DNA of 64,000 nucleotides from Chryseobacterium daecheongense. Lineage in GTDB: Bacteria; Bacteroidota; Bacteroidia; Flavobacteriales; Weeksellaceae. The stretch spans positions 806,001-870,000 of the forward strand of contig NZ_RJTX01000001.1 of the NCBI RefSeq assembly GCF_003729955.1. Direction: 5' to 3'. Positions 30,220 through 38,201 of this stretch are shown here, piece by piece. The notes beneath the pieces were generated by a model. That model was not told the DNA's origin. It made no database searches and was given only the letters and a program-made list of their open reading frames with translations. Positions within the stretch are counted from its first letter, which is position 1, and every line of letters begins with the position of its first letter. The position numbers and the translations under genes were made by a program.

Positions 30220-30356
30220 GAGTAATAATTAGAAGATACAAATTGCGAACTGAGTTTATACAAATTTAACAGGAAAAAGTTTATCTTTAAAGGTAAAGAG
30301 ATGAAATAATATTCGTTAAATATCATTATAATTTGGGTGACAATTCAACAAAAAGA

Positions 30357-30377
30357 GGCAACTTAAAATAAGTTGCC
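30357..30377 (-). terminator. Terminator of the lanthipeptide operon
   Basis: Stem GGCAACTT / AAGTTGCC with a five-base A/T loop, followed on the minus strand by TCTTTTTG. It begins 27 bases after the ABC exporter stop codon and separates the lanthipeptide genes from the flavin dehydrogenase operon. Confidence 0.82.
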
Positions 30378-30403
30378 CTTTATTATGAAAAATCTAAGTT
30401 ATA

Positions 30404-32605
30404 TTAATTGCCCAGTTCCAATTGATTTTTTACCAGGCTGTAATAATCTGCTTTTTTATAAACAAGATCCTGATGTTTCCCGATTTCAGAAATTTCACCT
30501 CCTTTTAAAACAATAATCTGATCAGCATTTTTCACGGTGCTCAAACGGTGTGCTACAATAATTACGGTTTTACCTTTAAAGAAGGACTGAAGATTATTGT
30601 GAATCACTTTTTCGTTTTCTGCATCCAATGCGGATGTTGCTTCATCAAATAAGATAAAATGTGGGTTTTTGTAAACAGCTCTTGCAATAAGCATTCTTTG
30701 TTTTTGTCCTCCGGAAAGTCCGTTTCCGGCAGAGCCAATTTTAGTATTCAAGCCTAGAGGAAGTTCATCTACAAAGGATTTAATATTAGCTGTCTGCAAA
30801 GCTCTATCCAATCTTTCATAGTCTATATTTTCATCACTTGTGGCAATATTTCTTTCAATGGTATCTGAAAAAATGAAACCATCCTGCATTACTACTCCTG
30901 AATTTCTTCTTAAATCTGATGGAGAAATATCTTTAATATCAAGATGATTAAAATGAATACTCCCGGCTACAGGTTCATAGAACTTTAAAAGCATTTTCAT
31001 TAAAGTGGTTTTACCGCTTCCACTCGCTCCTACTATTGCTGTTACTTTCCCTTCGGGAATAAACAAATTAATATCTTTTAAAACATATGGAGATTGCGGA
31101 CCTTCGTATTGAAAGGATACATCTTTGAAATAAATTCCTCGTTCTATCCCATTTTGCTTGGTATATTTTTCATGCATTAACGGAAGATGCTCCTTTTTTT
31201 CCTCTTCATCATGGCTTTGTACTTCATTTAATCTGGACAGGCTCAGTTTTGCATCCTGTAATGATCTGAAGAATGTTACCAACTGATTGATAGGAGAATT
31301 CATCTGCCCGATAATGTAGGAAACACTTAATAAAGCTCCCAATGTCATATTGCCTTTAATCACAAAGTAAGCAGCAAGGAATGTCACAACTATATTTTTG
31401 AACTGGTTGATGAATTCAAACCCGGAAAGCTGCAACTGGTCAAGCTTCAGAATACGCATATTGATCTTGAAAAGTTTATCCTGAATTTTTTCCCATTCGT
31501 TTCTTTTATAGTCTTCAAATTGGTTCAGTTTCATTTCTGAGACTCCATTGATCATTTCATAAATGGATTCCTGGTTCTGGCTTCGTTGCTGGAAACGGAA
31601 GTAATCAAGGATTTTTCTTTTTTTCATCCAAATCAGTGACCATACTATAGAAACAGTAGTGAGGATGATGTAAACTACCAATATTTCAAAGCTGTAATAC
31701 CATAAGATCCCGAAAAATACAGAAAATGTAAAGATTGAAAAGATCGTCGGTAAACTCTGTGAGGTAAGAAAGACTTCAATTTTATCATGATCTACGATTC
31801 TCTGATTAAAATCACCTGTCAGCTTGGAATCAAAAAACTTGATGGGAAGTCTCAATAATTTTTTCAGAAAATCAGAGAGGATCTGAATATTGATCTTTGT
31901 ACCAACAACAAGAGTAATCCAGTTTCTAATGACTTCAAATATGATATTTCCAAAGAAAAATGCCAATTGTCCTAATAAAATATATGTAATGACATTCAGG
32001 TCTTTTTTGGTAACCCCCTCATCAATCAACTTTTGGGTTAAAATTGGGAAAATAAGGGTTGTAAGTGTCCCTAAAAGCAGCAACAAGAACATCCATGCTA
32101 TTTTTTTGGTATGAGGTTTCAGATAAGGAATGATGGATCTGAACGATATTTTCTCTTCTTTCGGAGCTTTGAAATCAAAGAACTCTTTAGTAGGATCAAG
32201 GAAAAGCACGATTCCCTGATTGTCATCAGAATACCATGACTGTTTAAGTCTTTCTTCTGAAACAGTGATCAGACCATGCCCCGGATCAGCTATTTTATAT
32301 CTCTTTTTACGCGTAAGGAAATTGACTGAGATTTTATATAATACAACAAAATGATTCTGATTCCAATGAAGAATACAAGGCATCAGTTCGTTATTCAGGT
32401 TCTCAACTTCAACTTTTGCAGGTAAAGTATCAAAGCCAATATCTTCTGCTGCTCCTTTAATTCCCAATAAAGAAACTCCTTCCTTGGTTATAAAGCTTTT
32501 TTCACGCAAAAACTGCATTCCAATTGGATTCCCATAATGATTCGAAATCATGGACAAACATGCAGGACCGCAGTCCATCTGATCGTATTGAGAGATAAAT
32601 TTCAT
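30404..32605 (-). CDS. C39 peptidase-containing ABC exporter (lanthipeptide maturation/export)
   Basis: A 733-residue peptidase-containing ABC transporter. The N-terminal C39 peptidase domain (1-135) has the catalytic Cys12 in QMDCGPACL, His85 in WNQNHFVVL and Asp107 in KIADPGHG, so it should be active. A six-helix membrane domain spans about 150-430. The ATPase domain has Walker A GASGSGKTTL, signature LSGGQKQR and Walker B FILFDEATSALD. Such exporters cleave leader peptides after double glycine during export, which fits the GG at residues 29-30 of all four precursors. It follows the LanC-like gene with a 3-base gap and ends the operon. Confidence 0.93.
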   Translation of the reverse strand: MKFISQYDQMDCGPACLSMISNHYGNPIGMQFLREKSFITKEGVSLLGIKGAAEDIGFDTLPAKVEVENLNNELMPCILHWNQNHFVVLYKISVNFLTRKKRYKIADPGHGLITVSEERLKQSWYSDDNQGIVLFLDPTKEFFDFKAPKEEKISFRSIIPYLKPHTKKIAWMFLLLLLGTLTTLIFPILTQKLIDEGVTKKDLNVITYILLGQLAFFFGNIIFEVIRNWITLVVGTKINIQILSDFLKKLLRLPIKFFDSKLTGDFNQRIVDHDKIEVFLTSQSLPTIFSIFTFSVFFGILWYYSFEILVVYIILTTVSIVWSLIWMKKRKILDYFRFQQRSQNQESIYEMINGVSEMKLNQFEDYKRNEWEKIQDKLFKINMRILKLDQLQLSGFEFINQFKNIVVTFLAAYFVIKGNMTLGALLSVSYIIGQMNSPINQLVTFFRSLQDAKLSLSRLNEVQSHDEEEKKEHLPLMHEKYTKQNGIERGIYFKDVSFQYEGPQSPYVLKDINLFIPEGKVTAIVGASGSGKTTLMKMLLKFYEPVAGSIHFNHLDIKDISPSDLRRNSGVVMQDGFIFSDTIERNIATSDENIDYERLDRALQTANIKSFVDELPLGLNTKIGSAGNGLSGGQKQRMLIARAVYKNPHFILFDEATSALDAENEKVIHNNLQSFFKGKTVIIVAHRLSTVKNADQIIVLKGGEISEIGKHQDLVYKKADYYSLVKNQLELGN

Positions 32606-32608
32606 GGC

Positions 32609-33820
32609 TTAAATTCCTATTAATAATAATTCATTGATGGAAGGAAGATTTTTATTCTGAGCCTGCATCAGGCGTATTCCCATACCGCTTATTCCCCAAG
32701 CAAAGGAATATCCCGCACTTTCATTTTTTTTATCATCTTTGAAAGCATAGATAAAATCATTATCCGGAGTCCTGTAGGTAAGAACCTGATCATCCCAGTA
32801 TTTCATGGTGTTTTCGTATACTTGTTTTCCGCTGTCTTCAAAAAGTTCTTCAAAAATATAAGCAATCCCGGAGGCTCCGTATAATATTCCGGCATCGTAT
32901 GTATATTCGGATTCTACTTTTCTATGACTGCTTGTCTGCAACATTGCTTCAATATCATTCTGATAGGAAGTATTTTGAATCGTTTTATTGGCATTATAAA
33001 GAGAGTATAGAATTCCTAAATCTCCGTAACACATGGCAAACTGAGTTTTCCCGGCCTGTTCATTAGTAAGAAATCTGTTAGGAAAATATCCGTCTACTAT
33101 ATTTCTTTTTCTTTCGAATACGAAATTCACTGCCTTATCAAGCCATCGTACCTCATCTTCATTTTCCCCGCTGATAAGATTAAGCTGATATAATTTTGTC
33201 CAGAAATTGATCATCATTGCCGAACCATGAGAAAGTCCCAGATAGGCTTGGTTGAGGTAAGCCGGGGCTGTCCAGTAGATTTCATCTTCATTATAATGTA
33301 CTGCCGCTGATTTGGAACTGTAATAAATTTTTTCAAGATTGGCTGCTGCCACAAAATCCTGTCCTTTTGAATGATAGTATTTATTCAGGAAAAAATGGGC
33401 TCCGGATAATGCTCCACTGAAAAAGTCATAGTCTTTCTGTTTGATGCTTTCATCGGCAAGTGTTTGTAGCGTATCACTCAGTACCTCATAATAGGAACTG
33501 AAATCGTAGTCATAATCAAACCTGTTTTCAATAAAAAGCAACCCTTTTCCGAAACTTGCGAGAACATTGGATATGGAATCTCCGGTAAATCTGGGTACAA
33601 ATTCATTCTTTTCAGAGATTTCAGAAATCAGGTTAATTGATTTTTCAACCATTTCTTCTGCTTTATCTAAAAAATGATCTTCATTAAAGTACTGATGACA
33701 GAAGTAATAGAAAATTGCAACCCCCATCGTGCCTCCTTCAACAGTGGGTTCATTGAAGGTATCTTTTTTCTGTTCTATGATCGCTATGATATTATTGAGC
33801 GTATTTTTTAGCGGGTCCAT
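32609..33820 (-). CDS. LanC-like cyclase with altered zinc site
   Basis: A 403-residue protein with the repeated G-x-x-G alpha/alpha-barrel pattern of LanC cyclases, which join dehydrated Ser/Thr to Cys thiols. The LSHGSA motif (H198, matching the catalytic histidine of NisC) and MCYGD (C264, matching the first zinc cysteine) are kept. The third motif, normally Cys-His-Gly, reads L313-Y314-G315 in GILYGASG, so two of the three zinc ligands are missing. It overlaps lanB by 29 bases and precedes the exporter by 3, so it is still held in the operon. Either it uses another way to activate the thiol, or cyclisation is spontaneous and this acts as a scaffold. Confidence 0.85.
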   Translation of the reverse strand: MDPLKNTLNNIIAIIEQKKDTFNEPTVEGGTMGVAIFYYFCHQYFNEDHFLDKAEEMVEKSINLISEISEKNEFVPRFTGDSISNVLASFGKGLLFIENRFDYDYDFSSYYEVLSDTLQTLADESIKQKDYDFFSGALSGAHFFLNKYYHSKGQDFVAAANLEKIYYSSKSAAVHYNEDEIYWTAPAYLNQAYLGLSHGSAMMINFWTKLYQLNLISGENEDEVRWLDKAVNFVFERKRNIVDGYFPNRFLTNEQAGKTQFAMCYGDLGILYSLYNANKTIQNTSYQNDIEAMLQTSSHRKVESEYTYDAGILYGASGIAYIFEELFEDSGKQVYENTMKYWDDQVLTYRTPDNDFIYAFKDDKKNESAGYSFAWGISGMGIRLMQAQNKNLPSINELLLIGI

Positions 33821-36800
33821 TTCTTAAGATTTTTGATTTATAACTCTGGAATAAAAAGAAGTAAATTAAAAGTTCATACATTCTTGCTTTGGTATAAAAT
33901 AACCTGTTTAAAGACATGTGGATGGCGTTTTTCAGGAACTGTAACAGGTCTTCTTCTGAAATATCCTTTTTCTTTTCAAGCAAGTTTTTTGTCCGGATTC
34001 CTCTTTTGATAAACGGTTCTATATAATATTGAATCCCGGAAAGATCTTTTTCATGAATCACTTCATCAAAGAAGTAACGATATTGTCTGTACTGGGCATC
34101 AATAGATGTTTTGAAACCTTTGAGATATTCTTTCGTTGAAACATCTACAAATTCCGGTAAGAACTGTTGATACAGGTTTTCAAAAATAGTGAGTCTGTCT
34201 TTTGAGGAAATCTTGAAATCATCCAACAACATATCTATTGACACAACAGCCGTCATCCAACGGATATTTTCATTGTCACCAGAATCACTCAGCCGAATAA
34301 ATTCCTGTATAGCTTCGCTGTCATAAAAGAACAGCTCTTCTGCGTCTTCTATTCCGAAAGATAAATATCTTTCTATTTCTCTTGTATAGGTATCAATCTG
34401 GATTTTCGAGATCAGTTTTTGATCGAGGAACTTCTTTGCATAGAGGTTGAAAAGTTCTATGACAGGATGATCCAGTTTGCGGTTGATTCGGAATCGTATA
34501 TGATTTTCCGGATCGTTATATCTTATAAAAAACCATTTTGCAGGTGTTTCTGTGGAAGAAATATCCTGAATAAAAGGTTGTATTACTTCTGTAAGTATCT
34601 GATCTCCTATTTTATGGCTGCAATATATTTTAAAATAGCTCCATTCTTCGCCTGGGTAAAAATTTCTTACATCATTAGGAATTTCGATTTCTTTTACTAT
34701 TGTTTTTTCTTTTTTCTCATCATTGACTAATGGAAAAACAAATTCACCGGCATATTTTTCATTTTCTTTCCGGATAAAGGAAGATTCAATGAAGGATTCA
34801 TAGAGCACCACATCATGTTTTGCCAGTTTTGCCAGTAATAGAGTAAGGCAAACTTCATTTTCAGTGTCTAAAAGCAGAACATTATCCAGTTCTTTGATAT
34901 TGCAGTATCTTGGAATGTTGTATTCTGATAACTTTGTCTTAAGTTCAGAAACAGTGTATGCCTTTTTAAGTAATCTCCATCTTGCTTCTGAAAGGATCAT
35001 TTCTTTATATTCAACTCTTGGCAGATATATACTATCTTCCAAAGCGCCCCATTCCCATCTGAAGCCACGGTAGATATTATAATACTGGATATCTCCTAAA
35101 AATCTGATAATCGAAAGTTGATCCAGATGATAATTATACGCAGTGGACATTACGGGTCGTATCCTTTTATTCAGAGACTTTGACCGAAGAACAATCTCAT
35201 TGTTTTTAATGCTGATCATAATGTCATCGATGCTGATCTTCACTTTGTCTTCTTTGGTTTCAGAGATGTATGGAATTTCGTAAGGATAAAAATTAGGTCT
35301 TAATGAAACATTTCCCAAACGATCATTGGAAGAGTTTATAATTTCAGCATAGATTACGTCTGATGAACCTTCGCTCAATTCTTGTATTCTGGATCGTAAT
35401 TTCTCATCATGGTAAGCAAATCTTGACAATACAGTATTGTAATTCGGCGAAACAGCAGATGCTTTGTTGAAAAACTTAAAATTATTCTCATCCATCTTTT
35501 CAGGAGAAGCTGAAAGAATTTCTCCAAATAAGTAATAGGTCTCATGAAGGTCTTTATCCTCCTGGTTTATTGAGCAACTGTCAATATCTTTTTTGGTAAG
35601 AACAATAGGTTTACCATTCTGAGCAGACAGAAAATCCGTATAATGAGTCAGGATTCTTTTTACAATAGGAGAAATCTGGTAGATTTCCTTATTTGGATAA
35701 GAGAAAAATATATTTTGAAGCAATGGTGTTTCTTCCACATTTCCGCTGGTCTGTAAACCGTACCCGATTCCCAACTGTGGATCCAGAGCTTTGATCAGCT
35801 GTATTTCTTCACCTTCGTATTTTTCGTAGAATTTTCTGTGAAAAGTGCTGATCTCGTCAACTTCTTTATGCACCGCAATACCTTTCAGTTCTACAGCTGC
35901 TTGAGTAAGCTTTTTGATTATTTTTTCATTGATCGAGTTTTGGGTAAGATTTAGTTTTAAATCCACCTGAAAAAGCTGAAGGTTTTCGTGAAGAATATCT
36001 TCATTTTCTTCATATATTTTCTCAATTTCATCAATGTTTATTTCGTTATTGATATGTCTTATCTCTTTAAGAATCTTTGTTCTGTCCGAATCAATTTGAT
36101 ATGAATTGAACTGCCTTTCCAATTCTACCACAGGATCATTAATGTCCGTAAGATAAGGAGGTAATCTGTCTACAAGGATTTTATTTTGAAACAGAAACTC
36201 AATATAAGCATCAATATCTTCCTGCGGTGCTTCTGCTTCGATTTCTAAGATGATATTTATAATCTCATCATAGGTAATTCCTTCTTTTGCGGACTGTAAT
36301 ATTTTTTCCAGAATAAAATTAGCATCAATATCAGAGATGGAATAGCTGTAGTTTTTATCCCATTCCACATATCGGATCATGCTATTAAGTTTATATATAG
36401 TATTATTCGGATAGTAAACTATCTTTTTAAAATTTTCATTATTGTTAATAATGGAATCCTTAATTTTTCTCAAGGCCAGCAAATCTACTCTTATCTGAGG
36501 ATTCCAATGATTTTCTCCCAATTCTATCCTTGTGTCTCCAGCAGAAATATCTCCTGTAGAAAATCCGGCAAACAATCCGTAAGGGGTTGCCCTTGTGCAG
36601 ATTCTGGAATAATATTTATACAGGGTATTAAAAATTTTATCTTCTTTATCGAAAGAAGTTTCTTCCTGTAACCATTTGATTGCTACTCTGTAAAAATATC
36701 GGGAAGACAGATAAATTGCTTTCAGGAATTCTTCATTCAGGAATGCTTTCTTCACTGCATGAATGTCTCTTTCCTGAATATGATTGTTCAGTTCGAATAA

Positions 36801-36860
36801 ATTATTAATCGAAAAGCCCGGTGTTCTCAGCAGAAAAAAATCAGTAGTTTTGAGTAGCAT
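33792..36860 (-). CDS. Class I lantibiotic dehydratase LanB
   Basis: A 1022-residue full-length dehydratase. The N-terminal glutamylation domain (about 40-660) carries the family motif CTRATPYGLFAGFS near residue 90. The C-terminal elimination (SpaB_C) domain, about 740-1000, carries EWSYFKIYCS and WFFIRYNDPENHIRFRI. In known class I systems this enzyme uses glutamyl-tRNA to activate Ser/Thr and then eliminates glutamate to give Dha/Dhb. Both domains are fused here, unlike split pinensin-type enzymes. It starts 235 bases after the last intact precursor; the gap is mostly a dead precursor copy. It overlaps the LanC-like gene by 29 bases. Confidence 0.92.
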   Translation of the reverse strand: MLLKTTDFFLLRTPGFSINNLFELNNHIQERDIHAVKKAFLNEEFLKAIYLSSRYFYRVAIKWLQEETSFDKEDKIFNTLYKYYSRICTRATPYGLFAGFSTGDISAGDTRIELGENHWNPQIRVDLLALRKIKDSIINNNENFKKIVYYPNNTIYKLNSMIRYVEWDKNYSYSISDIDANFILEKILQSAKEGITYDEIINIILEIEAEAPQEDIDAYIEFLFQNKILVDRLPPYLTDINDPVVELERQFNSYQIDSDRTKILKEIRHINNEINIDEIEKIYEENEDILHENLQLFQVDLKLNLTQNSINEKIIKKLTQAAVELKGIAVHKEVDEISTFHRKFYEKYEGEEIQLIKALDPQLGIGYGLQTSGNVEETPLLQNIFFSYPNKEIYQISPIVKRILTHYTDFLSAQNGKPIVLTKKDIDSCSINQEDKDLHETYYLFGEILSASPEKMDENNFKFFNKASAVSPNYNTVLSRFAYHDEKLRSRIQELSEGSSDVIYAEIINSSNDRLGNVSLRPNFYPYEIPYISETKEDKVKISIDDIMISIKNNEIVLRSKSLNKRIRPVMSTAYNYHLDQLSIIRFLGDIQYYNIYRGFRWEWGALEDSIYLPRVEYKEMILSEARWRLLKKAYTVSELKTKLSEYNIPRYCNIKELDNVLLLDTENEVCLTLLLAKLAKHDVVLYESFIESSFIRKENEKYAGEFVFPLVNDEKKEKTIVKEIEIPNDVRNFYPGEEWSYFKIYCSHKIGDQILTEVIQPFIQDISSTETPAKWFFIRYNDPENHIRFRINRKLDHPVIELFNLYAKKFLDQKLISKIQIDTYTREIERYLSFGIEDAEELFFYDSEAIQEFIRLSDSGDNENIRWMTAVVSIDMLLDDFKISSKDRLTIFENLYQQFLPEFVDVSTKEYLKGFKTSIDAQYRQYRYFFDEVIHEKDLSGIQYYIEPFIKRGIRTKNLLEKKKDISEEDLLQFLKNAIHMSLNRLFYTKARMYELLIYFFLFQSYKSKILRNGPAKKYAQ

Positions 36861-36904
36861 TTTGGTTATTGTTTATAGTTGATTTAAAAAATTCCGATCT
36901 ATCA

Positions 36905-37058
36905 TTATTGAGGCTGTACGATGATCATTCCATTAATTTCAAAAACACATGAATATCCTCTTCACCGTATCCTTTCCTCCTTTTACAGTATCTAATTGGG
37001 CTTTATTGAATCAGCCAATTTTTTATTCAGATCTAATTTTGAAATCATTTGATTTCAT
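36905..37058 (-). pseudogene. Decayed fifth lanthipeptide precursor
   Basis: Reading from the ATG at 37058, the frame starts MKSNDFKIRSE, hits a stop, continues KIG, stops again, then FNKAQLDTVKGGKDTVK. This is the leader pattern of the neighbouring precursor (MKSNPFSKLKLN, NKAQLSTVKGG). The C-terminal end is recovered only after a frame shift: MIIVQPQ and a stop, matching the conserved T-[IL]-V-V-Q-T tail of the intact copies. Even the upstream bases GAAAACTC-x-AATTATC match those before the gene at 37281, so this is a duplicated and dead copy of that precursor. Two in-frame stops and one frame shift rule out expression. Confidence 0.8.
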
Positions 37059-37095
37059 GATAATTTGAGTTTTCGGGGTTGGGTTTGGTTAGTTT

Positions 37096-37281
37096 TTATG
37101 TTGTTTGGGTTTGTACAACGAGCGTAACTCCTCCTATCGGACAAGTAACACCTAATTCTGTACAATTAAGATCCTGTGTAGGGACAACTTTGCCTCCCTT
37201 TACTGTACTTAATTGGGCTTTGTTCAGCTTAGCAACTGACTTTTTGTTCAGTTTCAGCTTTGAAAATGGGTTGGATTTCAT
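37096..37281 (-). CDS. Lanthipeptide precursor 1
   Basis: A 61-residue peptide with a 30-residue leader ending TVKGG and a 31-residue core. The core has two cysteines in the C-x6-C spacing (CTELGVTC) and ends GGVTLVVQTQTT, with many Thr that could be dehydrated. The leader starts MKSNPFSKLKLNKK, in which F-x-x-L-x-L recalls the conserved recognition box of class I leaders. It is the most divergent intact copy and the closest relative of the dead copy next to it. No Cys lies in the leader. The exporter's C39 domain should cut after GG. Four paralogues in a row upstream of lanB leave little doubt about the role. Confidence 0.88.
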   Translation of the reverse strand: MKSNPFSKLKLNKKSVAKLNKAQLSTVKGGKVVPTQDLNCTELGVTCPIGGVTLVVQTQTT

Positions 37282-37311
37282 GATAATTCGAGTTTTCAGA
37301 TTAAATTTAAA

Positions 37312-37342
37312 ATCCGGCCTTCCTTCTCATGGAAGGCCGGAT
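37312..37342 (-). terminator. Hairpin between precursor genes 2 and 1
   Basis: Perfect 12-bp stem (ATCCGGCCTTCC / GGAAGGCCGGAT) with a 7-base loop, followed on the minus strand by TTTTAAATTT. It lies 12 bases after the stop of precursor 2 and 30 bases before the start of precursor 1. A partial terminator or mRNA-stabilising element is the likely role. Confidence 0.8.
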
Positions 37343-37354
37343 GTATAGGCAGTA

Positions 37355-37531
37355 TTAAGATACTCTTGTCTTGATTATTACAGTAGATCCCGGTGTTTCG
37401 CAGGTAATACCTCCGTTTGAACATCCGGCTACAGCTCCTTTGCCTCCTTTCACTGCGTTCAACTGAACATCATTCAGGTTTGCAACAGCTTTTTTGTTGA
37501 TCTGTAATGCTGAAAATTTTTTAGTTTTCAT
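37355..37531 (-). CDS. Lanthipeptide precursor 2
   Basis: A 58-residue open frame found by translating between the other precursors; it is short enough to be missed by length filters. Leader of 30 residues (MKTKKFSALQINKK, ending LNAVKGG), core of 28 residues with C-x6-C (CSNGGITC) and the tail PGSTVIIKTRVS. Leader length, GG position, cysteine spacing and tail all match its neighbours. It has its own copy of the conserved upstream leader sequence (CTCGAAAATCCT, then GAGTAGAG) found before precursors 3 and 4, and a hairpin after its stop codon. Confidence 0.9.
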   Translation of the reverse strand: MKTKKFSALQINKKAVANLNDVQLNAVKGGKGAVAGCSNGGITCETPGSTVIIKTRVS

Positions 37532-37610
37532 CTTATTAATATTTTAGGATTGGCTCTACTCTTTTTAGGATTTTCGAGAATCTCCTGGTATTAGTTTTTA
37601 ATGGTTTGAA

Positions 37611-37644
37611 AAGTATGGTTCTCCGGAAAAGAGAAACCATACTT
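37611..37644 (-). terminator. Hairpin between precursor genes 3 and 2
   Basis: Stem AAGTATGGTT-CTC with GAG-(A)-AACCATACTT (one bulged base), followed on the minus strand by TTTTCAAA. It begins 14 bases after the stop of precursor 3. Like the hairpin at 37312 it may lower read-through toward lanB. Confidence 0.7.
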
Positions 37645-37658
37645 ATTTGTGATCTTGA

Positions 37659-37841
37659 TTAAGATACTTTTGTCTGTACAACGATTGTTGATCCAGCTCC
37701 GCTACAAGTAATCCCTCCACCTGTACAGTCAGCAGCTACAGGAACTCCTTTACCTCCTTTTACTGTGCTTAGTTGGTTATCGTTTAATTTTGCGATTGAT
37801 TTTTTGTTTAGCTGTAACGCTGAGAATTTGTTAGTTTTCAT
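37659..37841 (-). CDS. Lanthipeptide precursor 3
   Basis: A 60-residue peptide: 30-residue leader (MKTNKFSALQLNKK, ending LSTVKGG) and 30-residue core with DCTGGGITCSGAGS and the tail TIVVQTKVS. Cysteines are spaced C-x6-C. Nearly identical to precursor 4; the differences fall in the central turn of the core (TGGG against TNGG, SGAG against NDAG). This suggests a small library of related products made by one set of enzymes. It has its own conserved upstream leader copy. Confidence 0.92.
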   Translation of the reverse strand: MKTNKFSALQLNKKSIAKLNDNQLSTVKGGKGVPVAADCTGGGITCSGAGSTIVVQTKVS

Positions 37842-37930
37842 TGTATTAATATTTTGAAATTATTCTCTACTCTTTTTTAGGATTTTCGAGATTCTCCTTT
37901 TGTTTTAATTACTTTAAATTGTGATCTTAA

Positions 37931-38113
37931 TTAAGATACTTTTGTCTGAACAACGATAGTTGAACCTGCATCGTTACAAGTGATACCACCATTTGTACAA
38001 TCTGCAGATACAGGAACTCCTTTACCTCCTTTTACTGAATTCAATTGGTTGTCGTTTAATCTTGCGATTGCTTTTTTGTTTAGCTGTAAAGCTGAAAATT
38101 TGTTAGTTTTCAT
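37931..38113 (-). CDS. Lanthipeptide precursor 4
   Basis: A 60-residue peptide: 30-residue leader (MKTNKFSALQLNKK, ending LNSVKGG) and 30-residue core with DCTNGGITCNDAGS and tail TIVVQTKVS. It is the first precursor in the direction of transcription, 88 bases after the stop codon of the TonB-type gene. No TAnnTTTG box is seen in that gap, so it is probably transcribed from the promoter of the TonB-type gene. The conserved upstream leader (CTCGAAAATCCTTACAAAAG, then AGTAGAG) ends about 24 bases before the ATG. Confidence 0.92.
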   Translation of the reverse strand: MKTNKFSALQLNKKAIARLNDNQLNSVKGGKGVPVSADCTNGGITCNDAGSTIVVQTKVS

Positions 38114-38201
38114 TTTGTTAAGTTTTAAAATTGTTCTCTACTCTTTTGTAAGGATTTTCGAGTTGCTCCTGACGCGCGTTTATTTTTAATTCTGTGAATG
38201 T

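Noticed and set aside
34419..35073. Plus-strand open frames opposite lanB
   Set aside because: They lie wholly inside the long dehydratase gene on the other strand and have no recognisable domain, so they are frame shadows.
37561..38150. CTACTC half sites before precursors 2-4 that resemble half of the lux-box-like repeat
   Set aside because: Only one arm is similar, the second arm is absent, and no -7 box stands at the 22-base distance. More likely part of the conserved transcript leader.
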